A DNA stretch of 64,000 bases from Planctomycetaceae bacterium (lineage in GTDB: Bacteria > Planctomycetota > Planctomycetia > Planctomycetales > Planctomycetaceae): NCBI GenBank assembly GCA_041398785.1, contig JAWKUA010000006.1, positions 298,807-362,806 on the forward strand. Direction: 5' to 3'. Positions 28,117-36,812 of this stretch are shown piece by piece. Position 1 is the stretch's first letter; each line of letters begins with the position of its first letter. Both the position numbers and the translations under genes were made by a program. Under the pieces are notes generated by a model. That model did no database searches. It was not told the origin of the DNA and saw only the letters and a list, made by a program, of their open reading frames with translations.

Positions 28117-29610
28117 TCACGATTTCCAGACGGGATCGTGGTGGCTGTCGCCGGAAGGACGCAGCCAGCGCGTCAGCGTGACCTTTTGGCGCGTGTAGAA
28201 CTGGATGCCTTCCATGCCCTGCACGTGCAGATCACCGAAGAAGGATCCGTTCCAGCCCGTAAACGGAAACCAGGCCATCGGCGCGGGCACTCCCACGTTG
28301 ATTCCGATCATGCCGGCGTTGCAGTGCTCGCGAAACTGTCGAGCCGCATAGCCGTCTCGCGTGAAGATGGACGCGCCGTTACCGAACGGACTCATCCGGC
28401 CGAGTCGCAGAGCGTCATCGAGCGTTCTGGCGCGCACCACCGAAAGCAGCGGTCCGAAGATCTCATCGCGAGCCACCGACATCTCCGGGCTGACGTGGTC
28501 GACGACGCTCGGACCCAGGAAGAAACCGCCGCCCGGAAACGAGCGTCTTCCGTCCAGAGCAACGACGGCTCCTTCGCTGCTGGCAGTCTCGACGTACGAC
28601 GCAACTCGCTCCACATGCTCGCGACGAATCAGCGGACCGAGATCGACGTCCTGAGCTTCGTCGGTCGCACCGACAGTCAGCGATTCGGCGTGCTGTGAAA
28701 GCTGCCGGACAACGTCATCCGCTGCTGTGCCCACGGGGATCGCAAGACTGGTCGCCATGCAGCGCTGGCCTCCGCAACCGAACGAAGCCGCAGCCAGCGC
28801 CTTCGCCGCCAGTTCCTGATCGGCATCCGGCATCACGACACAGACATTCTTCGCACCGCCGGCTGCCTGAACCCGCTTGCCCGCGGCGGTACCACGCTCA
28901 TAAATCGATCTGGCGACTTGTGTTGAACCGACAAAGGAAATGGCCGCCACGCGCGGTTCGGCGATCAGCGCGTCAACACACTCCCGGCCACCGTGGAGCA
29001 CGTTGAACACGCCCCGCGGGCAATCGGCTTCCAGCAGCAACTCACCCAGCCGAACAGCCGACAGCGGAACTTTTTCCGACGGTTTCAGCACGAATGTGTT
29101 GCCGCAAACCAGTGCGATCGGAAACATCCACATCGGCACCATGGCGGGAAAGTTGTACGGCGTGATTCCGACGCAGACACCCACCGGATGACGCGACACG
29201 TCGGCGTCCACGTCCGCCGCGATGTCGGCCAGTGACTGCCCCGCGAACAGTCCCGGGATGCCGCACGCGAATTCGACCACTTCGATTCCACGCCGCAGTT
29301 CCGCGCGAGCTTCCGCGATCGTCTTGCCGTTTTCCTTCGTGATCAGACGGGACAGTTCATCGAAGCTGCGTTCCAGCAGTTCGCGATAACGAAACATCAG
29401 TCGCGCGCGATCGACGATCGGAGTGCGGCTCCACGACGGAAGCGCGTTTTCCGCGGCGTCAACTGCAGCTGTGACATCGGCCGAAGCGCACAAGGGCACG
29501 CGGGCGATGACATCCCCCGTGGAGGGATTGAAGACGTCGGCAATCTGACTCGCTCGTGCTTCGGTCAGCGAACCGTCGATGAGATTCTGAACATCGGGGA
29601 CTGAGGACAT
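28117..29610 (-). CDS. mmsA: CoA-acylating methylmalonate-semialdehyde dehydrogenase
   Basis: A 497-residue aldehyde dehydrogenase. The N-terminus NLIDGSLTEARASQIADVFN and the PYNFPAMVPMWMFP block are characteristic of the MmsA subfamily, which converts methylmalonate- or malonate-semialdehyde with CoA and NAD to propionyl- or acetyl-CoA. The catalytic cysteine is residue 284 in FGCGGQRCMAT. The family's C-terminal FPFTGWNGSFFGDLHVQG is intact. It starts 9 bp after the stop of the hydroxyacid-oxoacid transhydrogenase gene, so the two are co-transcribed. With that partner it may oxidise a hydroxyacid-derived semialdehyde to an acyl-CoA; a succinate-semialdehyde role is less likely from sequence but cannot be excluded. 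Confidence 0.94.
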   Translation of the reverse strand: MSSVPDVQNLIDGSLTEARASQIADVFNPSTGDVIARVPLCASADVTAAVDAAENALPSWSRTPIVDRARLMFRYRELLERSFDELSRLITKENGKTIAEARAELRRGIEVVEFACGIPGLFAGQSLADIAADVDADVSRHPVGVCVGITPYNFPAMVPMWMFPIALVCGNTFVLKPSEKVPLSAVRLGELLLEADCPRGVFNVLHGGRECVDALIAEPRVAAISFVGSTQVARSIYERGTAAGKRVQAAGGAKNVCVVMPDADQELAAKALAAASFGCGGQRCMATSLAIPVGTAADDVVRQLSQHAESLTVGATDEAQDVDLGPLIRREHVERVASYVETASSEGAVVALDGRRSFPGGGFFLGPSVVDHVSPEMSVARDEIFGPLLSVVRARTLDDALRLGRMSPFGNGASIFTRDGYAARQFREHCNAGMIGINVGVPAPMAWFPFTGWNGSFFGDLHVQGMEGIQFYTRQKVTLTRWLRPSGDSHHDPVWKS

Positions 29611-29619
29611 GATTTCATT

Positions 29620-30897
29620 TCACCAGATGCGAAGAGACTGCCGGAACAAACACGTCAGATCGGCCTCATCGGCAGGACGCGGGGAAAGTTTCGTCACACG
29701 ATGCTGCGGCAGAGTGCCGGCGACGAGAGCCGGAATGTCGTCTTCGGTGTAACCCACGTCGCTCAGGCCGTTGGGCATCTGCATCAGCTTCATGAAGTGG
29801 ATGACTCGGTTCGCCAGGATCTCGCCTGCGTCCTTCTCGTCCGCGCCGCGGATGTCGGCACCTAACGCTTCTGCCGCCTGCAGGTGTCGCCGCGGACACG
29901 CGGACGCGGTGAAGCGGACAACGGCCGGTGTGTTCAGAATCACCGACATTCCATGAGGAATCAGCGGATGATCGGTGCGATATCCCGCCGGCCGAAAGTT
30001 CTTCACCATTCCCGCGACGGGATACGACATGCCATGCGGCAGATGCACGCCCGCGTTGCCGAAGCCGATTCCGGCGATCGCCGCTGCCAGCAGCATGTTT
30101 CCGCGAGCTTCGTTGTCGGTCGTGTCCGCGAAGGCTCGCGGCAGGAATTCCGCCATCACCTTCAGAGCGTGCAGCGACCACAGATCACTGATCGGATTGG
30201 CTCCCTGATAGGCCGGCCGATGCAGCGGACCGACTGGCTTCGGGCGCTGGTCAAACGGCAAAGCGGTGAAGGACTCCAGGGCGTGGCTCAGCACGTCCAG
30301 TCCGCTGGCGGCGGCAACCTGCGCGGGCAGCGTGCGTGTGTTGTCTGAATCGATGATTCCGAGGGTCGGCTTCAGATAGCGGTGGGCGATTCCGGTCTTG
30401 GCCTTCTTTTCCACGTAATCAAAGATCGCCACGCCTGTTGTTTCGCTGCCGGTGCCGGCTGTTGTCGGAACCGCGATCAACGGCTTCAGCGGCCCTGGCA
30501 CGGGCTGCCCTGCTCCGATGGGAGCATTCACGTAGTGCAGAAATCCGGCTGGCCATGTCGAATACAGGTTCGCCGCCTTGGCCGTGTCGATCGTGCTGCC
30601 ACCGCCGACAGCAACGAACGCGTCGAAGTTTCCGTCCGCGGCGACAGCGGCAGCATGCTGAAAACTGGCGTCGGTGGGTTCGACGGAGATCTCATCGAAA
30701 AGCACGAACTCCCGCCGCTGAGCGTTCAGCGAATCGATGATGACTTCGGCAACGGAACTCGATCGAAGGTTGGGATCGATCAGGACCAAAATCCGTCCGG
30801 CCGACAGATCGCGCAGGTCCATGCCGATTTCCGCCGTGCATCCTGCACCGAAACGAATGTTGGAGGCCGCCATCTGAAAGACGTTGTCGCGTTCCAT
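29620..30897 (-). CDS. iron-containing alcohol dehydrogenase, hydroxyacid-oxoacid transhydrogenase type
   Basis: A 425-residue enzyme of the Fe-ADH superfamily, start ATG 30897 with GGAG 7-8 bases upstream. The cofactor motif GGGSTIDTAKAANL lies near residue 97 and VPTTAGTGSETT near 140. Metal ligands fall in DVLSHALES, HLPHGMSYPV and the LIPHGMSVIL region. The long C-terminal half and these motifs match ADHFE1/HOT, which oxidises 4-hydroxybutyrate (or similar) while reducing 2-oxoglutarate. It is followed by mmsA at 9 bp. A REP hairpin and then a RAYT gene lie directly upstream. Confidence 0.88.
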   Translation of the reverse strand: MERDNVFQMAASNIRFGAGCTAEIGMDLRDLSAGRILVLIDPNLRSSSVAEVIIDSLNAQRREFVLFDEISVEPTDASFQHAAAVAADGNFDAFVAVGGGSTIDTAKAANLYSTWPAGFLHYVNAPIGAGQPVPGPLKPLIAVPTTAGTGSETTGVAIFDYVEKKAKTGIAHRYLKPTLGIIDSDNTRTLPAQVAAASGLDVLSHALESFTALPFDQRPKPVGPLHRPAYQGANPISDLWSLHALKVMAEFLPRAFADTTDNEARGNMLLAAAIAGIGFGNAGVHLPHGMSYPVAGMVKNFRPAGYRTDHPLIPHGMSVILNTPAVVRFTASACPRRHLQAAEALGADIRGADEKDAGEILANRVIHFMKLMQMPNGLSDVGYTEDDIPALVAGTLPQHRVTKLSPRPADEADLTCLFRQSLRIW

Positions 30898-30928
30898 TTC
30901 ATTCTCCGTTGTTGCCCGGCGGATCACA

Positions 30929-30966
30929 GGGTGGCCCGACCGCCGTTCACGGCGGTTGGGTGCCGC
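30929..30966 (-). repeat. REP-like hairpin upstream of the transhydrogenase gene
   Basis: CCGACCGCCG (30936-30945) pairs with CGGCGGTTGG (30950-30959) across TTCA, allowing G-T pairs. It is preceded by GGGTGGCCCGACCG, whose 14 bases recur exactly, inverted, in the REP copy at 31622-31649. It lies between the RAYT stop and the transhydrogenase start. Confidence 0.7.
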
Positions 30967-30996
30967 AGGCACAAGATGGATCATCGTGGGCGTTGA

Positions 30997-31545
30997 TTAC
31001 AGTTCTGTTGCAAACTGGTCGTCATGTTCCAGCCCGGGCGGCCAGCGAATCGGCAAACCAACAGATCGACGCTCCAGATACCAGTGAGCCGAACTCCATG
31101 GCCAGTCGCTGGCTCGTTGCACCAGGCCCGCCCGGACGGGATTCAGGTGCACGTAATCCCGTTTCTCCTCCACCTTCGCGCGTGACCAGATGTTGAAGCC
31201 GTAGTAACGTGACTGCCAGATCGGCTCGGACGAGTCGATCTGCGACCAATAATTCGGGAAACGCTCACGCAGCACGGACTTCAACGTTTTAGACGTCAGT
31301 TCCTTCCACTGATTCATGAACGGACTGATTTGAAGAGTCTCGGGGAACCACACGAGAGCGTGGACGTGATCGTGCATGATGACGAATCCCAGGCACAGTC
31401 CTCTCTGCAGGGTCAGTCGGCTGCCCATGGTTCCAATGACGATCCTTTTCGCCTGATCATGCTGCAAATGTTTCCGACGCTTGTAACAGGAGAAGGTCAC
31501 GATATGAATGTGTTTGTGTGTATCGTAAACGCGGCGGTCAACCAT
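30997..31545 (-). CDS. REP-associated tyrosine transposase (RAYT, TnpA_REP / Y1 HUH family)
   Basis: A 182-residue Y1 HUH endonuclease-like protein. It has the N-terminal HIHIVTFSCYKRRKHL strand, the HUH motif in FVIMHDHVHALVWFP (His60 and His62) and the catalytic tyrosine most likely Tyr131 in EKRDYVHLNPVRAG; RASDWPWSSAHWYL is the usual C-terminal signature. RAYTs are single-copy domesticated relatives of the IS200/IS605 transposase that process REP palindromes. Matching REP hairpins lie on both sides in opposite orientation, which supports the call. It sits inside a minus-strand metabolic gene set and probably entered or was retained there with its REPs. The frame is intact. Confidence 0.9.
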   Translation of the reverse strand: MVDRRVYDTHKHIHIVTFSCYKRRKHLQHDQAKRIVIGTMGSRLTLQRGLCLGFVIMHDHVHALVWFPETLQISPFMNQWKELTSKTLKSVLRERFPNYWSQIDSSEPIWQSRYYGFNIWSRAKVEEKRDYVHLNPVRAGLVQRASDWPWSSAHWYLERRSVGLPIRWPPGLEHDDQFATEL

Positions 31546-31552
31546 CCTGCTC

Positions 31553-31776
31553 AGCCGGAAGGTGTGGCGGGAGTGTCACGAAAGTTGGACCCGCATGATA
31601 TCACATCCTGTCGCTACGCGACCCGACCGAACAAGTCGGTCGGGCCACCCGGCGAGGTAACCATTTTGGTTAGCCGGAAGCGGTGGCGGGAGCACCACGA
31701 AGAATCGGGCCCGCATGATGTCACATCCTGTCGCTACGCGACCCGGCCGAACGAGTCGGTCGAGCCCCCCGGAGAT
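31553..31776. repeat. two tandem REP units (~104 bp, ~120-bp period)
   Basis: Two copies of a unit running AGCCGGAAG...GGTGGCGGG...CCCGCATGAT...TCACATCCTGTCGCTACGCG lie at about 31553-31656 and 31672-31776. Each ends in a hairpin: CCCGACCGA-ACAAG-TCGGTCGGG (31622-31644) in copy 1 and CCCGGCCGA-ACGAG-TCGGTCGAG (31742-31764) in copy 2. Copy 2 overlaps the 3' end and stop codon of the MHS transporter gene. They lie directly upstream of the RAYT. Confidence 0.85.
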
Positions 31777-33104
31777 TCGGTGGGAGGCTTTTTGTCTGAT
31801 CCCGGTTCGTCGAGGTCGTGGTTGAACGTTTCCAGAGTCAGCCAGATCGACGTCAGCGTCACGGCGGCGGTGGCAATCAGGTACATCGAAACCGGCCACG
31901 AGCTGCCGTCTGCCCACTTCAGCAGCCACGTCGCGATCAGCGGAGCCAGTCCGCCTGCGAAAGGCGATGCCAGTTGATAACCGATGGACGCTCCGCTGTA
32001 GCGAACTCGGGTGCCGAACAGTTCCGAAAAGAAAGCCGCCTGAGGACCATACATCGCCGCGTGACCGATCATGCTGAGCACAATCGCCAGCCAGACAAGA
32101 GCGGTCACTCGGGTTTCGATCAGCCAGAAAAACGGAAACGCGAACGCAACCAGAAACATCGCGCCGCACAGATACACGGGCCGTCGACCGACACGATCCG
32201 ACAACAGCCCGAACGCCGGAATCGCGATCAACTGAAAGCCCGCCGCGATCCAGACTCCCGTCAGCACACCGGACTTCGCAAGTTCCAGCTGTTCTGTCGC
32301 GTAGGAAATCACCCACACGCTGAAAATGTAGAAGCACGCGTTTTCGGCGAATCGAGCACCCATCGCCAGCAGCACGTTTTTCTTGTAGTGTCGAAACACG
32401 TCCAGAATCGGCAGAGGGCTGACGTCGCGTGTGTGCTGCACGCGAGCGAACAGCGGACTTTCCATCACGCGAACCCGGATGAACATTCCGATTCCCAGCA
32501 GCACGATTCCCAGCAGAAACGGAACTCGCCAGCCCCAATTCAGGAACGCCTGTTCGTCCATGCTCGAAAAGACCGCGAAGGTTCCTGTCGCCAGCAGCAG
32601 GCCCGCGGGGACTCCCATCTGCACGCAACTGCCGTAAAACCCGCGGCGATTTTTGTGTCCGTGTTCGACCGCCATCAACACGGCTCCGCCCCATTCGCCG
32701 CCGACGCCAAACCCCTGAATCAGTCTCAGCAGAGTCAGCAGCGCGGGAGCGGCCACGCCGATGGACTGATAAGTGGGCAGCACGCCGATCAGAAACGTGG
32801 CGGTGCCCATCATCATCAGCGTCGTGAACAGCATTGCCTTCCGCCCGATGCGATCACCGAAGTGACCAAACACAATGCCTCCGATCGGACGGGCGAAGAA
32901 ACCAATGGCGAAGGTTCCAAACGCCGCCATTCGGCCGACGAAGGCGTCTTCGTTGGGAAAGAACAACTGCCCGAATACCAGAGCCGACGCGGTGCCGTAG
33001 ATGAAGAAGTCGTACCACTCAATCGCGGTGCCGACAAAACTGGCCAGTACGACCTGACGCACGGAATCTGCGGATGGCCGGATGTCATCGCTCATGGAGT
33101 TCAT
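31734..33104 (-). CDS. MFS transporter, metabolite:H+ symporter (MHS) family
   Basis: A 456-residue twelve-helix transporter. It shows the MHS signature near the N-terminus (GTAIEWYDFFIYGTASALVF), the loop GHFGDRIGRKAMLF and GFGVGGEWGGAVLMAVEH, as in ShiA/KgtP/ProP-like carriers of organic acids or betaines. The ATG at 33104 overlaps the CoA-transferase stop by one base (TGATG); a GTG one codon earlier is an alternative start. Its last ~13 codons and stop derive from a REP element. The operon context (CoA-transferase, SDR) suggests uptake of a carboxylic acid to be activated to its CoA ester. Confidence 0.92.
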   Translation of the reverse strand: MNSMSDDIRPSADSVRQVVLASFVGTAIEWYDFFIYGTASALVFGQLFFPNEDAFVGRMAAFGTFAIGFFARPIGGIVFGHFGDRIGRKAMLFTTLMMMGTATFLIGVLPTYQSIGVAAPALLTLLRLIQGFGVGGEWGGAVLMAVEHGHKNRRGFYGSCVQMGVPAGLLLATGTFAVFSSMDEQAFLNWGWRVPFLLGIVLLGIGMFIRVRVMESPLFARVQHTRDVSPLPILDVFRHYKKNVLLAMGARFAENACFYIFSVWVISYATEQLELAKSGVLTGVWIAAGFQLIAIPAFGLLSDRVGRRPVYLCGAMFLVAFAFPFFWLIETRVTALVWLAIVLSMIGHAAMYGPQAAFFSELFGTRVRYSGASIGYQLASPFAGGLAPLIATWLLKWADGSSWPVSMYLIATAAVTLTSIWLTLETFNHDLDEPGSDKKPPTESPGGSTDSFGRVA

Positions 33105-34642
33105 CACCGTTCAAACAAATGGGCGGGCATCGGCCGGACGTCACGTATCACGGGACGAAACTCCATCACGTCCAGCACCTGCGTTTGAAGATCGATCCCC
33201 GGAGCAGTCTCAATCAGTTGCAGTCCGTCAGAAGTCAGCCGGAACACGCAACGTTCGGTGACAAACAACACGGGTCGACCGGAGTCGGCTGCCAGGCTTC
33301 CGCTGAAGGAAACCTGATCCACCTGCGCGACGAACTTCTTTGTCCGTCCTTCGGATTCGATCACGAGCCTGCCGTGTTCGACACGTGTGACGAGACCGCC
33401 GGAGGTCATTGTGCCGCAGAAGATCAGCCGCCTGGCATTTTGAGAGATGTTGACGAAGCCGCCGACTCCGGCGAGTCGCGGGCCGAACATGGAAACGTTG
33501 ACGTTGCCGAAACGATCAATTTGCGCGGCACCCAGCGCGCTGTAGTCCAGTCCGCCGCCGTCGTAGAAGTCGAATTGTGCCGGCTGGTCGATGACGGCCA
33601 GCGGATACTCCGACGCGCCAAAGCTCAGGCCGCCTGCCGGCATACCGCCAATCGGACCACTTTCCAGAGTCAGCGTGACCTGATCCAGCAGACCGCGTTC
33701 TGCCGCGATACGCGCAACACCTTCGGGCATGCCGATACCCAGATTGGCGATGTCTCCGACTCGAAGCTCGTCACACGCTCGCGCCGCGATGATGCGGCGT
33801 TCACTCATTTCCATCGGCGCCGCCGTGACTGACTGACCTTCCTGCGGCGCGGTGCAGTACGCCGAATTCATCTGTTCGGCAAACGTCTGGTCGTGCTGGT
33901 GGTCGTCCGCCAGCACAATGCGATCGACCAGAATCCCCGGCACGCGCACGGCCTGCGGCGACGCCGGTTTGTCACTGAACCGTTTCACCTGAGCCAGCAC
34001 CGTTCCGCCGCTGTTGTGAACGGCCTGCGCAACGGGCAGAACTTCTCCGATGATTGCTTCCTGTTCCATCGACAGATTGCCGAACGGGTCTGCTGTGGTG
34101 GCCCGGATCAGCCCGACATTCACTGGAAATGCCTTGTAGAACAGCCAGGTCCGTCCGTTCAGCGTCACGCGTTCCACCAGCGCTTCGGTGGTTTGCGAGT
34201 TCAGGCGGCCGCCCTGCTGTTCCGGGTCGATGAAGGTTCCCAGTCCGACGTGTGTGATGCAGCCGGGGCGGCCCGCGGCGATGTCACGAAGCAACTGGCA
34301 GATGACTCCCTGCGGGAAGTTGTAGGCTTCGATCTGATTGTCGATGGCCAGCCGGCCCAGTCCGGGAGCCAGCCCCCAATGACCACCGACAACACGCTTC
34401 ACGAGATCACGATGAGCCAGGTGATTCAGGCCGCGCGACTTTCCGTCACCCTGCCCGGCCGCGTAAACGAGCGTCAGGTTGCGAGGCGTACCGTCGCGAA
34501 GAAACCGGCGTTCAAGCGCCGCTGTGAGAGCTTCCGGATGAGCGGCACCGACGAACCCGCCACAGACCACGGTGTCGCCGCTTTGAATCAGCCGCACGGC
34601 CTCATCGGCGGAACACTGCTTCCGGCTGCGGACGTCGCTCAT
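33104..34642 (-). CDS. fused-subunit acyl-CoA:carboxylate CoA-transferase (propionate/acetate CoA-transferase type)
   Basis: A 512-residue class I CoA-transferase in which alpha and beta halves are joined. The alpha half has DTVVCGGFVGAAHPEALTAA and GHWGLAPGLGRLA. The beta half starts about residue 285 and carries the catalytic glutamate, Glu327, in LTLESGPIGGMPAGG. Length and motif match Pct/YdiF enzymes that exchange CoA between short-chain acyl-CoA and carboxylates. It overlaps the SDR stop by four bases (ATGA) and the transporter start by one, so translation is coupled. The acid substrate is probably the one imported by the neighbouring MHS carrier, an inference from context. Confidence 0.92.
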   Translation of the reverse strand: MSDVRSRKQCSADEAVRLIQSGDTVVCGGFVGAAHPEALTAALERRFLRDGTPRNLTLVYAAGQGDGKSRGLNHLAHRDLVKRVVGGHWGLAPGLGRLAIDNQIEAYNFPQGVICQLLRDIAAGRPGCITHVGLGTFIDPEQQGGRLNSQTTEALVERVTLNGRTWLFYKAFPVNVGLIRATTADPFGNLSMEQEAIIGEVLPVAQAVHNSGGTVLAQVKRFSDKPASPQAVRVPGILVDRIVLADDHQHDQTFAEQMNSAYCTAPQEGQSVTAAPMEMSERRIIAARACDELRVGDIANLGIGMPEGVARIAAERGLLDQVTLTLESGPIGGMPAGGLSFGASEYPLAVIDQPAQFDFYDGGGLDYSALGAAQIDRFGNVNVSMFGPRLAGVGGFVNISQNARRLIFCGTMTSGGLVTRVEHGRLVIESEGRTKKFVAQVDQVSFSGSLAADSGRPVLFVTERCVFRLTSDGLQLIETAPGIDLQTQVLDVMEFRPVIRDVRPMPAHLFER

Positions 34643-35391
34643 CCGAACCAGCCTCCGTTAACGTGCAGAGTCTGGCCGGTGATGTAGCTGGCCAGAGGAC
34701 TGCACAGAAACAGAACGGCGTTCGCGATTTCGTTTGGTTCGCCGAAACGGTTCAGCGGAATCTGCTTCAGCATTTCAACGCGGGCTTTTTCCGGGATCGA
34801 TGCGCCCATTTCCGTCAACACAACACCGGGTGCAACGGCGTTGACGGTGATTCGTCGGCGGGCGAGTTCCCGGCTGAGCACTTTCGTCAGCCCGACGACG
34901 CCCGCTTTGGAAGCCGAATAATTGGCCTGACCGAAGAAGCCCGTGAACCCGGAGATCGACGCCATGTTGACGATCCGGCCGCCGTCGGACAGACGTTCCA
35001 CGGCTTCTTTGCAGACGTTGTAGACACCTGTCAGATTCGTCTGCAGCACCGCATTCCATTCGTCGTCGTCCATCTTGCCGAATGACCGGTCGCGCAGAAC
35101 GGCGGCATTGTTCACGACAATGTCGACCGAACTGAAACGTCCCGTCACGGCGTCAAACATTTCGTTCAGAGACGAACGGCTGCGGACGTCTCCGGCGACG
35201 GCCATCGCCTGCGGTCCCAGTTCATCGGCAGTGGCTTCCGCCAATTGCTGATTGATGCCGTCAGCGTCCGGAAGATAGCTGATCGCCACGGCGGCTCCGG
35301 CAGCATGCAATGTTCGCGCTGTCGCCTTCCCCAGGCCGCGCCCGCTCCCGGTGACGACGGCCGTCTTTCCCGAAAGGTCGATCGAAATCAT
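34639..35391 (-). CDS. SDR family oxidoreductase, FabG/3-oxoacyl reductase type
   Basis: A 250-residue classical short-chain dehydrogenase. It shows the cofactor loop TGSGRGLG (residues 14-21), NNAA (94-97) and the catalytic Ser145, Tyr158 and Lys162 in YSASK. The C-terminus ITGQTLHVNGGWFG is standard for FabG/PhaB. Given its place ahead of a CoA-transferase it more likely acts on a hydroxyacyl/oxoacyl-CoA in catabolism than in fatty-acid synthesis, but this is inference. It starts 31 bp after the Gfo/Idh/MocA gene and overlaps the CoA-transferase start by 4 bp. Confidence 0.92.
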   Translation of the reverse strand: MISIDLSGKTAVVTGSGRGLGKATARTLHAAGAAVAISYLPDADGINQQLAEATADELGPQAMAVAGDVRSRSSLNEMFDAVTGRFSSVDIVVNNAAVLRDRSFGKMDDDEWNAVLQTNLTGVYNVCKEAVERLSDGGRIVNMASISGFTGFFGQANYSASKAGVVGLTKVLSRELARRRITVNAVAPGVVLTEMGASIPEKARVEMLKQIPLNRFGEPNEIANAVLFLCSPLASYITGQTLHVNGGWFG

Positions 35392-35422
35392 GGCGAAGAT
35401 TCTCGAACAGCGGTGGAACGGC

Positions 35423-36529
35423 CTACATCAATGACAGAGGATTCACGCGAGTCTGCAGCGGCAAGTCGACGGGACCGGACACGCGGTGCGATTCAAACAC
35501 CGCCGCGATCATTTCGATGATGGCCCGGCTGTCTTCGGCCGAACATTTCGTGGATCGCTGCTGCTCGATGCTGCCAATCAAATCGACGATCGCCGCGATG
35601 TGGCCGCCTTCGTAGGTTCCGTCGGTGCGGGGTTCAGGCTTGCCGATGCCGGCCGAGGTGATCGTTTCCCAGGCCTTTCCCGTCCGTCCGGGAGACCAGC
35701 TTGAATCGCGCAGGATGTAGGCCGGAGCCAGGTAACCGCTTTGCATTTCGATGATGCCGCGTGAACCAAATACCTGCAGCCCGAATCGCGACGGGTTACC
35801 TCCCATCGCGCGTCGTGAAGCAAAGTGCCCGTAGATTCCGTTTGCAAAACTGTAGCGAGCCTGGACACTGTCACCGGCGAGCAAGCCGATGCCTTCCGCT
35901 CCGTCGACAACATCCGCCTTTGTGACGGCGTGACCCTGCTGAGTCACCGTTGCGTGGCACGAAACCGCGTCGCCGCCGGCCAGACTTCGCATCAGGCCAA
36001 ACACGTGAGATCCCAGGACCCACAGATCTTCGCCGCCGCCGCGATTGTCTTCCTTGCCGCGTCCGCGAATTTCCAGAACGTCGCCAATTTCGCCGCTGCG
36101 GATCAGTGACAGCACGGTGTCCAGCACCGGTGAGTACTGGCTGACGTGAGCGATCCCCAGCTTCAGATGCCGCATCTCCATCGCTCGCACAACGTCATCG
36201 CATTCGGCCGGAGTCCGGCAGAACGGCTTTTCCATGTAGACGTGGCAGCCATGTTCGGCAGCGGCCATCAGCATGTCATGATGCGCGTCGATCCAGCGGG
36301 GGCAGATGGCGACGATGTCCGGCTTTTCGGCAGCCAGCATTTTGCGAAAGTCGGAGTACGCCTGCGGAGCAGCGGTGCGTTTCTGAGCATCCGCACGGCC
36401 CTTGTCATCGGGATCGGCAACGGCGGCCACGTGGACGTTTTCCAGTTTGGTGAAAGCAACGTCGACTCCGTGTCCGTAGTCGCCTCGACCGGTGCTGCCG
36501 ATGATTCCGACACGATAAGTTTTCGACAT
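35423..36529 (-). CDS. Gfo/Idh/MocA family oxidoreductase (cytoplasmic)
   Basis: A 368-residue NAD(P)-dependent dehydrogenase. The Rossmann motif is VGIIGSTGRGDYGHGVDVAF at the N-terminus; the EKPF motif appears in CHVYMEKPFCRTPAECDDV near residue 100. There is no signal peptide, in contrast to the Tat-exported relative at 59588. It is the first gene of the minus-strand set leading into the SDR, CoA-transferase and transporter genes (31 bp to the SDR). The substrate, usually a sugar or inositol derivative, is unknown, and it is an odd partner for the acid-activating genes downstream. Confidence 0.93.
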   Translation of the reverse strand: MSKTYRVGIIGSTGRGDYGHGVDVAFTKLENVHVAAVADPDDKGRADAQKRTAAPQAYSDFRKMLAAEKPDIVAICPRWIDAHHDMLMAAAEHGCHVYMEKPFCRTPAECDDVVRAMEMRHLKLGIAHVSQYSPVLDTVLSLIRSGEIGDVLEIRGRGKEDNRGGGEDLWVLGSHVFGLMRSLAGGDAVSCHATVTQQGHAVTKADVVDGAEGIGLLAGDSVQARYSFANGIYGHFASRRAMGGNPSRFGLQVFGSRGIIEMQSGYLAPAYILRDSSWSPGRTGKAWETITSAGIGKPEPRTDGTYEGGHIAAIVDLIGSIEQQRSTKCSAEDSRAIIEMIAAVFESHRVSGPVDLPLQTRVNPLSLM

Positions 36530-36812
36530 GGTTTTACTCCCGATTCAGCAATGCCTTCCGCCGATGATCTCACCGTCAACCGATGGGTTGCCCCAGGCCG
36601 CAGGTTCACTTCGTGCAAACTGAAAGCGGCGTCGACTCGGTCCGATGCATGAGGGTTCACGGTACCAATTCGCCGTCAATGTTTCGAACGGAACCGGATG
36701 GCGCAGACGGCATCCATTTCGAATTTAGAAATCGTCTTAGTGATCCGGAACCACCGCGCGACCGCCGCCGAGTTTGCGTCGCCGCCGTTGGTTGTAACAA
36801 CTCCGGGCGGAA

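Noticed and set aside
30997..31545. A complete IS200/IS605 insertion sequence
   Set aside because: The protein has RAYT-type C-terminal signatures, there is no TnpB gene, and the palindromes are REP-like rather than single IS ends.
31553..31776. A short CRISPR array
   Set aside because: Only two ~104-bp units, each with an internal hairpin and without spacer-like unique segments of uniform length; the neighbour is a RAYT, not Cas genes.
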